This document shows, in pieces, positions 29,108 through 39,968 of a stretch of 39,968 nucleotides of DNA (position 1 is the stretch's first letter; every line of letters starts with the position of its first letter). Where the stretch lies: NCBI GenBank assembly GCA_038093515.1, contig JBBPSI010000222.1:1-39968 (forward strand), in the 5' to 3' direction. The notes beneath the pieces were generated by a model. It did no database searches and was not told where the DNA came from. It worked only from the letters and a program-made list of their open reading frames with translations. The DNA is from Butyriboletus loyo. Its lineage: Eukaryota > Basidiomycota > Agaricomycetes > Boletales > Boletaceae. The position numbers were made by a program, and so were the translations under genes.

Positions 29108-32100
29108 ATGGGCCGTTCGTCGTATCCTCGCTCAGCCGTTCTCGTACTCGGCCAGTCCTTCATCCATTCACTTCTGCCTTCAACACTTTTTGCGCAAGTT
29201 GAATCACTTCTCCAAAATGGCAGACTGGCAGAAGCGGAGGGGCTGCTCGAACGGACTGAAGCTGATCTTGAGCAGGGAAGCACGACTTCGGGTGACCAAG
29301 TGGGTGGTGTGCGTTACTTGGACTTGTACGCGCTGACGAGAAGTGTACCGAAGGATACGCTACGCTACTTGCACCAATGTCTCGCCTTCGCGTTCGTGTG
29401 TCAGACCAGATTTCGAGAGGCAACAGCCCACTTCGTCAAGGGAGCCATCGATCCTCGTGTCCCTGTTTCTTACTTCGACGAACTACGGCCTGCTTTATTC
29501 GGTGAACCTCCGAGTTGCGAGCAGGATGGTAACACAACTCTACCAGGTGTCGAAGGAGGTTCTGTCGAGGTCGAGATCTGGGATGGTGTTAGAAAATACA
29601 TGCCTGATGAAACCAACCTCGATGATATCAGTAAGTTGGCATTTCCTTTTCTTCCCCTCGTATATGGCACCATGTTCCTCCATTACCAACTTCCAACCAC
29701 CAATCGACCTGCCGGCAACTCAGCTCACCCTCTTCCCTCTCTTCCGATGTTTCTTACTACCCTCGTCCCTGCCCTACCATCTGCAAAAAATAAAATAAAA
29801 TGATGCATGGGCACTGACATTCAGTCGCCACCAACTTAGTCAGGAATTATTCCCCCTACTTGCGTCCCGGCGCAATACCTGGTTCATCACTCGGAGATGA
29901 ACCTGCCGACCTGGAGCCATCAACCTCCGATTCCGACACGAAAAGTGGTACGCGTACACATCCAGCAACGATTGCAATGCGTGAAGGGCTGAGAGGAGAA
30001 GCAAATGAGATGGTACAAAGTATCTTGGCTGCTGTGTTGGGGAGTGCTGAAATGTGGTCAAGAGACGTCATCGAGGTGCGTATCTCACTTGCTTATATTG
30101 CTTATCCATTTGGAGCAAGGGGAATCAGGCAATGTTTACCCTGTGTGTTCCAAGGTTCGACCATCCTACCCTTCGTGCCGTGGTCCCCCCATGGACATCT
30201 GGTATCTGCCTTCCCTGCTGCAACAACTTGCTCTTAATTTCCCGTCGTGTCTTCGCTATGAATATCATTCGTGTATACCTAGGCAACCATTCTAATGTTG
30301 TATCGTTTACCTAGATAACATCAACAGCCCTCGCCCTCCTCCATGCACACGCACGAGATATTCAATCGCTTCTTGCTCTCTTCGCTCCCCCTCCCCTCGC
30401 TCCATCTACTTCTTCCTCGCGTCCAGTCTCTCGGTCCAGTTCTCGACCACCTTCACGTCCCGGTTCAACATCGCATGCATATCCTTTGAATAGCAACCAA
30501 ATTTGCATCCCATCATTACCAACACATACGCGACACACCTCCCACTCTTCGAGACCTGCGCTGCCACTTCGCCCGGAAATTTTGGCGCCCGTCCTTTCAC
30601 AGATGAGGCTCTGGGGTGCTTTGGTGGAGATGTGGAAAGTGTTTGGCAATGGAGAGAAAGTGGTGGATGTTTTAGCTGGGTAAGTGATTCCCCATATGAT
30701 GACTGTCAATCATCCGTCCATGATCCCACCCGACTTGATACCTGTTTTTCTCTCCAAAACTTGAAACAGCCTTACGGAAGGAACATATGTCGATCCTCTG
30801 GTCGTCGATCCACTCGGGCAGATATTCTCAATACTTGCTCCCACAAAGCCTGATCCATCCACCTCAACGGTCGGGATCGGTCTGTGTCTAAATGAACATG
30901 AGAGATCTAGCTTGGTGAAGCAGTGGGCTACATGGCTTGCTGGGAAAGACATTGAGAGAGGTCTGAAGGCGCGTATATGCTTTCTGTTACTCGCGTTTGT
31001 TATTTCAATTTACTCAAAAATCGCGATGGAACGGTGCTTTGACTCTTGTCATACAGCTGCTAACATCCTCACAACCAACGCGCAGACCTACTGGTGCCGC
31101 AGGCCGCGAAAGGGATAAAGCAGCAGATCGACAAAAAGATACGCAAAAGGCTGACGAACTGGTCATTCTTTCCGAGCTCCGGAATACCAATGCGCTTGCT
31201 GCAAAGCAATATCTGGAGTGGTTAGTTGTTGGCCGAGGACTCGGGAGGGGTGGAAAGGAAACAACGGAGGAGGGGGAGTTGTTCGAGGAGCTTGTATGGA
31301 ACTGCGTAGATGAGATTTTGGAATACGCTGGGGACGAAGGTGTCGGGAGGCTTTGGAGGGCGAAAGGTTCGTCGACCGTATAGATATGCAGAGTGGCTGT
31401 ATGGTCGTGGGCTGACCTACGTTCTGCGTTCGTTATAGCGGCGTCGTATGCCTCTTCCTCAAGTAACTCGGCTACGACGTCTTCACCACCTCCACCTCCA
31501 CCGAAGTCGAATTCACCACCTTCACCCATTCGCCTATCCTCGCAATCACCGCTGCGCCCAACATTCCTGTCTTATTTTGCCTCGACGACCCCCGACTCTC
31601 CCTCAAAGCGTGCACGCATAAAGACACTATTACTTCTTCAGTCTCTCGGAGAGGGTAAAAAACTTGTCGTGGATATACAAGACAAGATCACTGGTAGGGG
31701 ATTGGATAAGATTCTTGGTCTCGAGATGGCCATTTTACATTCGAAGGTATGCCATGTTTTGTCATTTCTACACCCGTATTCACAGACGCTTGCCCCACGT
31801 GACGACGTCAGGTCCCCTCCGCACAGATTACCCTCAAGACACTGTACGCCCTGCGGGATACGTCAGCGGCCGAGTCGTATGCATCGAGTGGCAGCTTGAC
31901 AGGGGTAATTCGCACAAAACTGGGTGTAAGCGCTGCGGAAGGATGTGGGTTATCTGATTGGAGCGGATGGTTTACAAGGGGTAGAGGTACAGCAGGGGTA
32001 GAAGGAGAAGAGAAGGGTGTACAGAATGGCGGCATGTTGAAAATGCTGTTGGAAGTTTATATGGAGGATGGGTCAGTCTCATCTTCATGGAGGAGGGGAC

Positions 32101-32687
32101 AGATTGACTAAGCTTTGCACTTTACAGGGACACACAACAGACAGCGCGGTTTCTGAGCTCGCAAGCGAAAAGACTAGATTCTCTTGATGTGAGTGCTTTC
32201 ATGGTTTAGACTTCTGTCTGTTATGGACCTTTGTGGGTGACCGGGATGAGTTTAATGTTGGTTTTGAGGTGTCGCCGATGTCATTGATCTACTCTATGTT
32301 CGCATTCATTCCTGATACCCCTCTTCGAATTGGCATGACTGATATTCACCGATCACGCAGATATTCCCGCTCGTCCCGACCACTTGGCCACTCCGTACGG
32401 TCTCGACCTACCTCACTCGATCCCTCCGACGCACGCAGCACATCGCGCATGAAGGTCAGATAGTCAAAGCCCTCAGTGCAGGACAGAACCTTGCCATACT
32501 CGAGAGTACGTTTGAGGTCCTGCGAGACGAAGGAGCGATCATAGAAGAGCCTGTGAGTGACGACGAGGAAGGTAGGAAAGGGGAGGACGGGGTAGGGAGG
32601 AGCTTTGATGAAAAGGTCGTGCTGCATGGTGGAGATGAGGGTCGGGCTGAGGTGATGAATGTTCATGTGGGAGGTGGCGCATCGTGA
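29108..32687 (+). CDS. Vps39/TGFBRAP1-family vacuolar tethering subunit, CNH domain missing
   Basis: Vps39/Vam6 (HOPS) and Vps3/TGFBRAP1 (CORVET) link Rab GTPases to endosome and vacuole fusion. The first residues (SFIHSLLPSTLFAQVESLLQNGRLAEAEGL) match the segment that follows the CNH propeller in this family. Then come the alpha-solenoid motifs YLHQCLAFAFVCQTRFREA, DPRVPVSYFDEL, KQYLEWLVV, RARIKTLLLLQSL, LGLEMAILHSK, ITLKTLYALRD and WPLRTVSTYLTRSLRR...GQIVKALSAGQN. Exons: 29108-29630, 29825-30075, 30315-30679, 30770-30998, 31057-31366, 31439-31746, 31812-32071, 32128-32188, 32361-32687 (877 residues, in phase). The junction at 30998/31057 is uncertain; a GC donor at 30969 also fits. No C-terminal RING-type CxxC is seen. 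The start is the first in-frame ATG next to the homology and may be wrong. I cannot choose between VPS3 and VPS39. Confidence 0.78.
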
Positions 32688-33489
32688 TTGATGTTGATAC
32701 CAATGTTGCTTGAACACCCAGAATGTCATCGATGCTGGATCCATGGTCTTGGTGGTACACACCAACTACTTCCCAGATCCATTGGATTGCTAAGGCAGCG
32801 CTTTCACATTATTCGATTTAATCAGAATTGCCATGGGGGGAGGACGAGCGGGTACTACATCCTGACCGAGTCGCTGCCCTCCTCATCCATTAGATTCGGA
32901 CATCCTCAATTCGCCCGTGTATCCGCAAGTCTCTCCTCCAATGTCATCTTCTCTGGGGGCCAAGCCTTCTCGCCATTGTTGTTAACCTGCCCAGTGTAAC
33001 TAACCTACCTGTTTCCTCGTTCTGGCGCTGGTCGCAGGCGTCCCGTTTGATGCCGACTGTGTACGGGACGAACAGAATACGAAAAGCAAACCCATTTGTC
33101 TTGCTCCACATGGTCAATGATGGAAATCTTGAACGCTTGAAGGACTTGGGGGTAGACCTCACCCGGATTTCAAAGGTAAAAGTAGCTTCGTGACATATCC
33201 AGATCTTAAAATGTCTATTCCCGTGTCCAGAAGTCAGAATCGAGCGGTTTATGCCTTAGCCAGTATTTTGTCTTCCTGAGAGATAACTCTCGACTCACTG
33301 CACGGGTTTTCGAGCTATTGAATCGTTGGGAGTAGTGGTGTCACCTTGACCTCGTCGCTCGGCTCGTTTGCGATTGCCACCTGTTCCGAATCCGTCAAAG
33401 ATCGCTGACGTAATGTCATCCATCCACCAGCCTGAACACGGTGAGCCCACTGCAGGCCACGAGAGACCACATCGATGTATTGAGCCCTC
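32688..33489. other. Intergenic region, possible coding remnant at about 32930-33190
   Basis: About 800 bp between the Vps39-type gene and the TBC gene. At 33048-33178 one plus frame reads RLMPTVYGTNRIRKANPF and LLHMVNDGNLERLKDLG, well-formed coding-like sequence. It can be joined through a 44-bp GT...AG intron to a short upstream frame (NVIFSGGQAFSPLLL). No start codon or family is recognised, so this may be a gene remnant. The remainder holds the 5' flank of the TBC gene. Confidence 0.35.
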
Positions 33490-33499
33490 ATGGACTTGA
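33413..33499 (+). promoter_or_regulatory. Possible upstream ORF overlapping the TBC start codon
   Basis: ATG at 33413 opens 28 codons in a different frame and stops at TGA 33497-33499, seven bases after the ATG of the TBC gene begins. If the transcript starts upstream of 33413 this frame could lower translation. The transcript start is unknown. Confidence 0.3.
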
Positions 33500-35808
33500 C
33501 GAGTGACGACGAGCAAATTTGGATTTCTCTCAGAGAACGCAGCCTCCAACCAGGAGGCTTTGGAGAGGATAGAACCAGAATATGGTCTGTGCATCGTAGC
33601 CAAATTTCCTTGCTCTACTCCACGTTGACTGGATGACTTTAGGCCTGCTCTCCTTGGTGCACAACCGTTCTCTGATCCGCCACCGTACTCAGAGGTGGAC
33701 AGTACGAATGAACATGGAAATCCGATGGACGAAGGGATGGACGGGTCAGCAGCAGACCCCCACGCAGACGAGCGGCAAATCAAGCTGGACACAGATCGCA
33801 GCTTCGTATTATACCCTGGAGGTATGGAATGACACTCATACATACACTGGATTACATTTCCCAGCATCAGAATCCGGCATTGCGCCCGCTCGGGATGCAC
33901 TCCAGAATGATCTGCATGAGCTCCTCGTGTCATTGTTCCGGAAACGTCGTTCGCTTCACTACTTCCAGGGATTCCACGATATCATGACCGTCATCTTTCT
34001 CACCCTGCCGCGACCTCTTCACCTCGCATGTGCAGAAAAGATGGCGCTTCATCGCGTGAGAGATGCGATGGGAGTTGGACTCGAACCGCTTCTCGGCTTG
34101 TTGAGGTGAGATTCCAAAGTCGTCTATCATTCCTCATTAGGTGTTTATGGCATGCCAGAGTACTTAAAAACTTGTTGAGGCTTACAGATCCTGCATACGC
34201 AAAGCTCCTCGAAAAGTACGTACACTTGAGATTTTGCCCGCCTATGCTGATTACAGTATGCATCTCGATGTCTAGCACTTCACCACTCCCATACCATGCA
34301 CTCTCTCATCTCCTTACGCTTTTCTCGCACGATATACCAACTCTTCCTCTTATCCAACATGTATGGGACTTTCTTCTATCACGAGAGCCGATTGCTGTGG
34401 TGTGGCTCGCCGCTGCTGTGAGTATAACTAATTCCAACTTCTCATTTGTCCGCTTTCTTCTTTAGCTATTTGGGCAAGTCATTCTGAACCCCATCCATAG
34501 CTCATCCTACACCGCAAACCTTCTGTCTACTTACTTGCAGAACAAGACGAAGACGGGATGATCCACTCTTTGTTAGGGGGAATACCAGAGCTAGTTGATG
34601 CAGAACCGGAATTCTACGACACAAGCAATCATGGTCTTGCCCAAGACACGGTCACTGAGGTAGATCGTGCCACAGAAACTGAGACGGTCTCTGGGAGGTT
34701 TGTTGCAAGATCTAGTTCGAATGGCGGAGGAGTAGACCCACATAAGCAGCCAGGTTCTGACGCTATTGACGAAACGCTCGGGTCTTCCAATATTACCGAA
34801 CAGCTGGATGTATCCCGTGACACCTTCACGGGTGATGAGGACGAGCTTAACCATAGCTCTATCTCGTCGGGTCTAGTCCAGAATTCCGACACACTTTCAG
34901 CCAGTAGCTCTAGTCCGAGTACAAAACTTGTCCCGCTTCCAGAAGCAACGGACCAAAACCGAATGGGTGGTCCACACAGCCCAACTCTAGAATTAGCCGC
35001 ATCGATTCCGTTGCCTGATTCACGACCAAATTCGCCTATTTATTCGCCGGAGTCTTCCTCCCCTGTACAGTCGACACCGCAAGAGGCAAGATCCATTGAT
35101 CATCACAGCGCTTCGCCACAGAGCTTTGATCATATACCACCACGTTCGCGTTCATCTTCCTCAGACCTAGCACGTCCTTCGTCCCCCATGAAATCCCCTG
35201 CTCTAGCAAATGGGCCCACATCGCGCCTCAACAAGTCTGCGCCAAGCAAATCGAGAACTAAACCTCCGCCCCTTTCTCTCACTTGCCTTCTCCGTCAAAC
35301 GGATGACCTCTTAACTGCATACCCACCATCCGACCCTTTACTCCGTGTCACCGAGATCATGGGACCTGATAGCGTTATGCGAACGTGGCGACCTCTGCCG
35401 ATTAGCACCATACCCGAAAAACAGCCATACAACGAAACTGACGACTACTTGGAAATTCTAGTCAACTCTTCGCACATTGTCATACCCTCGCCACCTCCTT
35501 CGCCCCCCCCCGGTGCCTGCCTTCCGGCGAAGAAAACAGGAGCTTCGTCGAGAGCGCTGAGCAAACCACTTCTGGACCTGCGCAGGATCGGTCTTCGTCT
35601 GGGTGCACTCACACCTGCAGAACGCAGAGTATTGTTCATGGGTGCATTACTCGTGGTTGGGGCTGCGATGGCGTTGAAATCGGGTAAAGTCCCCTGCGTG
35701 GATGGTATCGTCAAGTCAAGTGGAGGAGATGGGCTGAAGCGCCTATGGAGTGGCAAGTGGACATTAATCTCATCTGTGGTTGCTGCTTGGGGACGAGGAT
35801 TGCCATAG
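33490..35808 (+). CDS. TBC-domain Rab GTPase-activating protein with C-terminal membrane anchor (TBC1D20/Gyp8-like)
   Basis: TBC proteins stimulate GTP hydrolysis by Rab GTPases. Exons 33490-33584, 33643-33821, 33865-34105, 34159-34215, 34276-34417 and 34501-35808 join in phase to 673 residues. The N-terminus reads LQPGGFGEDRTRIWPALLG. The arginine-finger motif is IKLDTDRSFVLYP and the glutamine-finger motif LHYFQGFHDI, so both catalytic residues are present. LSHLLTLFSHDIP and QHVWDFLLSREP complete the TBC fold. A long Ser/Pro-rich linker, probably disordered, follows. Near the end a hydrophobic helix (RRVLFMGALLVVGAAMAL) suggests a tail anchor as in TBC1D20, which acts on Rab1 at the ER/Golgi. 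The acceptor at 34275 was chosen because it restores frame. An upstream ATG (33413) opens a frame overlapping this start. Confidence 0.85.
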
Positions 35809-36867
35809 CTTTGGGCGTCTCTTGGTACCTTGAACTTATATATCACACCGGACTAGATGGAGATATGCATACAGCCTCGATATGCGTTGTTAATCCTTCT
35901 ATAATATTCAAATATTCCATATGGAACCGAACAACTAGTACCTGCCGAACTTGGTTCGAGACAAACATTTGCAGGACATCGATTGAGAAATCGTGGAATT
36001 GATAGTAAGCCATACCACGGGGTCTGCTTCTGCAAAACCATATGATTCAGCGCTAGTCCGAGCGTCCGATCCAGGTCAGCGTCACCAGTTTTAAGTTTTT
36101 GATGCACACGCTCAGGTCAGCCTACACTGCCCACAATCACTGCCTTCTCAGCTGCTGAACCTCCGAGTCGTATCGGGCTGTTCAATGAGGGCCGTGGTCG
36201 ATATGACCCCTTGCCAAGCTCGGGTCTGCAAATAAGCTAGCGGATCCGACCCGCCATGTTTCCCTCGATTGTCACGAACTCGGGTTCCGTACCGTCATAT
36301 GAAAGTAGGACTGCTGTGCTTGAACAACGCCCCAGTCATCGTTACGCGTGCGTCAAATATACTGCATGTTCACCGGCCTGATCCGAGTCATCTGATCAAC
36401 CCGTTCCTAAGCTCACGAGGTAGCTAGTTCCGCTTCACAGGCACCTTATTTGTTCGAAAAAAGGTAGAAAACATGTAGGACAGTCTGGCAAAGTTCGACG
36501 AGCATTTCAAGTTCAAGGCCCGAATGTCAAGCGTCGTGTAGAACACCTGGGTAGGGTCTTGGCGTTGCCAAAGCTATAATATAAATTGACCACAGGAAGT
36601 CCGAGTCTATGCAAGCATCTATCGGAAAGGCAGCTCCAGCGTTTCTGCTCTGATCCGTGAGTGTGAGCATCACTCTAGTGAATTGAATTCAACTCGCTTA
36701 TCTTGCATATACTGTCCATTCCGTGGAGCACGGTCGGCGCGCTTGGTGGGGCAAAGTTCGATGGGCGGGACGCCACTTTGTTAAAATAAATGTTGATAGG
36801 CGCCAACGATCAAATTAAGCGCTGTAATATTTAAGCACCCATCTATGCGTCGTCGCGTTAAACTCAG
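35809..36867. other. Intergenic region before the first bHLH-like gene
   Basis: About 1.06 kb without a supported gene. The last part carries a TATA-like ATATTTAAGCACCCATC at about 36828, 40 bp before the start codon. A related TTTAAATACCCATC lies at a similar place before the paralogue at 39287. Confidence 0.5.
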
Positions 36868-37482
36868 ATGGCATACCCAGGTTATTCTCCACTCAGTTCA
36901 CTCCCATTCCCGTCTCGTCAGACTAAAGCCACTATGCAAAAACAGTATCGTGAAAAGGAGGGGGAGTGTTTCAATATGCTCCGAGACGCCATCAAGGGAC
37001 TTACCGGAGAAGTGCCCCAGACGCGGCAGGAGATCCTGAGGAAAGGTTGAATTTCTTACCGTCATTACAAGGAATGGCTAGTATGCTAATGGATTTACAC
37101 GGAAAGCGATTGACCTGCTCTTCACTCTTTCGGAAATCAGGAGCCAGAGGGCGGCCGAGGCGCCAGCTGTTCCGAGTCCAGACCTATACGGAATGCTTCC
37201 TTTCACCGGTCCCGCAGAGGGTAGGTAGATATTATCACAATCGGTCGAGGTACTCATCACTTTTTAGGTTATTCCGCCCAGCCATCACCATCTCACTGTC
37301 CCAAAACCTGGCCGACCAATACCGAGTTCGGTGCACAGGGCGTTAACTACACTGCCCAATTCAATGGTGCGCAGTACTCGGACTTTATGTCCGACATGGA
37401 GTCTGCTTTAGTCCACGCTAGTTTCCAGAAATACGACGAAAGACTGGTCTGGCTATTCTCAGACCCGACAGACAGTCGATGA
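36868..37482 (+). CDS. Small bHLH-like protein, paralogue 1
   Basis: Three exons (36868-37045, 37107-37220, 37268-37482) make 168 residues. A short Ser/Pro-rich N-terminus leads to a basic helix-loop-helix-like segment: KQYREKEGECFNMLRDAIKG (basic region and helix 1), a short loop, then TRQEILRKAIDLLFTLSEI (helix 2). Helix positions fit the bHLH pattern (F..LR..I and ILRKAI..L). In the basic region, however, the Glu that contacts the E-box in canonical bHLH factors is Gln. The rest is polar and probably disordered. Compared with paralogue 2 the last 12 or so residues are out of frame because of one extra base near 37430-37455, so this C-terminus is probably altered. Likely a nuclear DNA-binding or dimerising protein; target unknown. 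Confidence 0.72.
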
Positions 37483-39286
37483 AGTCCTAGATTCACTCTT
37501 TCTCTTCGAATCATGTAGCATCGCCTACATGCCGTTCCCTATGTATGTTACTTACGCTATTGTAGATCTACAGGAAGGGGATAAACTAGAAGATAAGGAA
37601 TATTGCATAACTATTATTAGGCATTGTGTAGGGCAAGTACCTATATAGAATTCGTACATTGCCTTGTTATCTTTCGTGGCTGCTTGTGAGCATGTGAGCC
37701 ATCGCAGCTATTGTTTGCATTACAGATCATTCATTTCGATGACCGTTTCCTCTTCATGAATCATATACAGCATCATCTCTTCGCTTGGTTCTCACGATGA
37801 TCATTGCATTCTTGCACCCTAAATTTACTTTCACACGGGGGCGAAAAACATGTTTGGATCATTCCTCCATTGCTGGAATTGGCAGACGGCTTCAGCGCAG
37901 CTTTCTCTTCGGCTTTTTGCGGGACTCACGCGAACGAGGCGTTAGCAAACGTGGACGCGGGGGCAGTGAATATGAGCGTCGTCTCGTAAAGTACGGGATT
38001 ACCTGTCCAATTCCCATGTATTAGGAACGGAGGATAGTTGGGTGGGGTCAATCATTTCCCCTCCACCAGGTACAAGGAAATCATCAGGGGGGTATCGAGG
38101 GCCCAGATGGAACGTACCGACGTGCTGCTTTGCCGATTGGAACGACACGTACTTCGGTGCATTCGCTGTGCATACGTCCATCTATCTTGGCTTACCCGTG
38201 AGGTAGTGATGCGCATGTCCATCGCGTATAATCGGCTTGAAAGGCTTTCAAAGGATTGGAGAGAGTCGCTGAGGCGGCGGAAGTCTCCACCATTTTTGGG
38301 ACACTGAGGCCGTGTCCGAGTGAGAGAGTCCCCGGAACATCCGAGCAGATCAGCGCTCTCTTCAGCGAATCTCCGAGAGTCGTAGCCATGGCCCAATGAA
38401 GAGAGCACAGATCTTCGAAGCTAAACAGGTGAGAACGAACCTGATGGCGTCATTACTGACCTGATGTTGAGATCTGGACGTTGCTAAAAAGGTCGTGTGA
38501 AGACGACTGTATGTCGACGAGCCCGTCACGGTCGGGCCAAGATTTGCTGCTGCACCCACCTTGGCACTCCGCTACTAAAGATCACAAGCTGAAGGGCCCG
38601 TACGTAGTACCACGTGTCCACGACCGCGTCTCATAAACTCACGAAATCCTTTGTTCAAGAAATCGTAGAACGCATGCCCTGTTACCCGAACGTGTTTTGG
38701 CAAAGTCTTCGTGAAGGATTAATTGGACGGCGAACGTTGCAAACTCAAGCCAAGTCACCGGAATCTTTGGATTGAAAAAAAAATCATGCCGCGTCAAAGC
38801 GATAGGCGGTGCCCGCAGCAACTTGGCTTTGACGCTGCCAAGTCTATTTTTGAGGACCAGGTATAGCTTTTCTGCTCACCGATCATAGCCGAATCCGATG
38901 GATAGTACCACTGTGCGGGCCTGGTGGGTCTTCGTTTATCATCTTAGGTACGAGGCAATACTCGCTCATCGGCCCTGTACTACGTGGGTGTTCGATCCCG
39001 ACTGTGCACATCCCGTGGACCATGCTTGTCAGCGAGTACCTGGGATAGCTCAAACAGCCCCCTCGTTTGTCGAGTGCCTCGGAAGAACAAGGTCAGTGAG
39101 AGCACTGCCCCGGAGAGTGGTCCCGGAGTCTGGTTGGATCCGACTGGTAAGGGTTTCCGCTCGAGGATGCACGTTTTTAGAATACGTTCACAACCACGAT
39201 GCACACGAGCTGAAAGACCCTGTGATTGCATTTAAATACCCATCGTTTCGTTCAGGCAAACCCTCACTGGACGTGAAGTTTGCAGA
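37483..39286. other. Intergenic region between the two bHLH-like genes
   Basis: 1.8 kb with no supported gene. Short frames on both strands show no motifs, and I see no third bHLH copy or transposon end. The last 60 bp hold the TATA-like promoter of paralogue 2. Confidence 0.45.
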
Positions 39287-39903
39287 ATGTACCCTACATA
39301 CCAAACACACACTTCTTCCGGATCACTCTCGCCTCCGTCTCAGCAGAACAAAGTCATTCTGCAAAGGGAGTATCGTGAAAAGGAAGGGGAGTGTATCAAT
39401 ACGCTCCGAGATATCATCAAGGATCTTACCGGAGAGGAGCTACGGACGCGATACGAGATCCTCAGGAAAGGTAAGTAACGCCTCTCATGGTATTCCAAGG
39501 GTGGTTGCTAACAGCCTCACACCCGAAGCGATCGATATACTTTCAGGAGTTTTGGAGGATAGGAAGCAGAACGAAGCACTGGTTAATGCCCTGACTCCGT
39601 ATGAGATACCTCCGACCAAACCCGAAGGCACAGCCTCAGCTCATGAGGGTAAGTAATTTAATGATACCCGATGAGCGGATCGCGTTATGCACGGCGCTTT
39701 CTATAGGTCATTTCACCCAATCACCTCATTATTCACAAAGCTGGCACTCTGGTGCCGAGTTAGATGCAGCGTTTCCTTACTACGGTGCTCATGTCCAGGA
39801 TCAACAGTACCACTTCATGTCCGGCACGGACTCCGCCCAGGCTTTTAACATGGCCAGTTCTCTGGGATACGGCAAGGACTTGTCTGGTTATCCTCCACTT
39901 TGA
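39287..39903 (+). CDS. Small bHLH-like protein, paralogue 2
   Basis: Three exons (39287-39470, 39529-39648, 39707-39903) with the same intron positions and phases as paralogue 1 give 166 residues. The core is REYREKEGECINTLRDIIKD (basic region and helix 1), a loop, then TRYEILRKAIDILSGVLED. As in paralogue 1, the E-box-reading Glu of the basic region is Gln. The C-terminal part is Gln/Tyr/Ser-rich (QYHFMSGTDSAQAF) and ends GKDLSGYPPL; the counterpart of DLSGY exists in paralogue 1 in another frame. Tandem arrangement, shared introns and similar promoters indicate a local duplication. Confidence 0.74.
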
Positions 39904-39968
39904 AGACCCTCTAGAACTAATTTAGAACCAATCCATCAATGTAGCCATACTATCTCTTTCTCTTTCGT

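Noticed and set aside
31014..31529. 171-codon minus-strand frame with a Gly-rich start
   Set aside because: It is the complement of a Pro/Ser-rich coding segment of the Vps39-type gene.
33295..33933. 212-codon minus-strand frame
   Set aside because: It lies antisense to the first three TBC exons, which carry the conserved IxxDxxR and flanking motifs; no domain in the minus frame.
38985..39010. tRNA-like GTTCGATCCC
   Set aside because: The bases around it do not form a T-stem and no acceptor, D or anticodon arms can be placed around it.
38898..39656. 252-codon plus-strand frame
   Set aside because: It covers the promoter and first two exons of bHLH paralogue 2 in another frame. Comparison with paralogue 1 supports the spliced frame instead.

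Overview
The window is nuclear DNA of a filamentous basidiomycete, most likely an Agaricomycete. Genes are broken by many short introns (about 45-60 bp, GT...AG, a few GC...AG), and the SMC1, Vps39-type, TBC and fungal seven-helix proteins have basidiomycete character. I see no rRNA, tRNA, CRISPR or bacterial-type operon.

Positions 1-16021 are a nested graveyard of transposons. The oldest layer is a Tc1/mariner transposase gene, now in three pieces (5296-5529, 13492-13620, 14439-14680). Into it went: a complete chromodomain Ty3/gypsy element on the minus strand (family B, 5530-13491, target duplication CTGAC), a family B solo LTR (13621-14438, duplication ATAAC), a 5'-truncated family A Ty3/gypsy element on the plus strand (1990-5295), and a family A LTR in the 3' flank (14681-15702). 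Younger family A solo LTRs then hit element B (8231-8739, 12671-13174) and an older LTR (14932-15453). A third LTR type (family C, 2467-2893) sits in the RNase H region of element A. Most boundaries are fixed to the base by TGTT...AACA ends and 5-bp target duplications. Element B has the hallmarks of the Tf1/sushi group: one Gag-Pol frame, a C-terminal chromodomain and a candidate self-priming site.

From about 16.8 kb the sequence becomes single-copy and gene-bearing. Two paralogous seven-helix membrane proteins lie head to head (16864-18465 minus, 21314-22957 plus) with matching exon structures across 2.8 kb of otherwise featureless DNA. Then come cohesin subunit SMC1 (23374-28349, 23 exons, two MluI cell-cycle boxes upstream), a Vps39/TGFBRAP1-type tethering subunit lacking its usual N-terminal CNH domain (29108-32687), a TBC Rab-GAP with a C-terminal membrane anchor (33490-35808), and two tandem paralogous small bHLH-like proteins (36868-37482, 39287-39903).

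The Vps39-type and TBC proteins both belong to Rab-dependent membrane traffic, but nothing indicates co-regulation. Exon models were built by hand from splice consensus, reading phase and paralogue comparison. SMC1, both membrane proteins, TBC and both bHLH genes close in frame over their whole length; the 5' end of the Vps39-type gene is unresolved.
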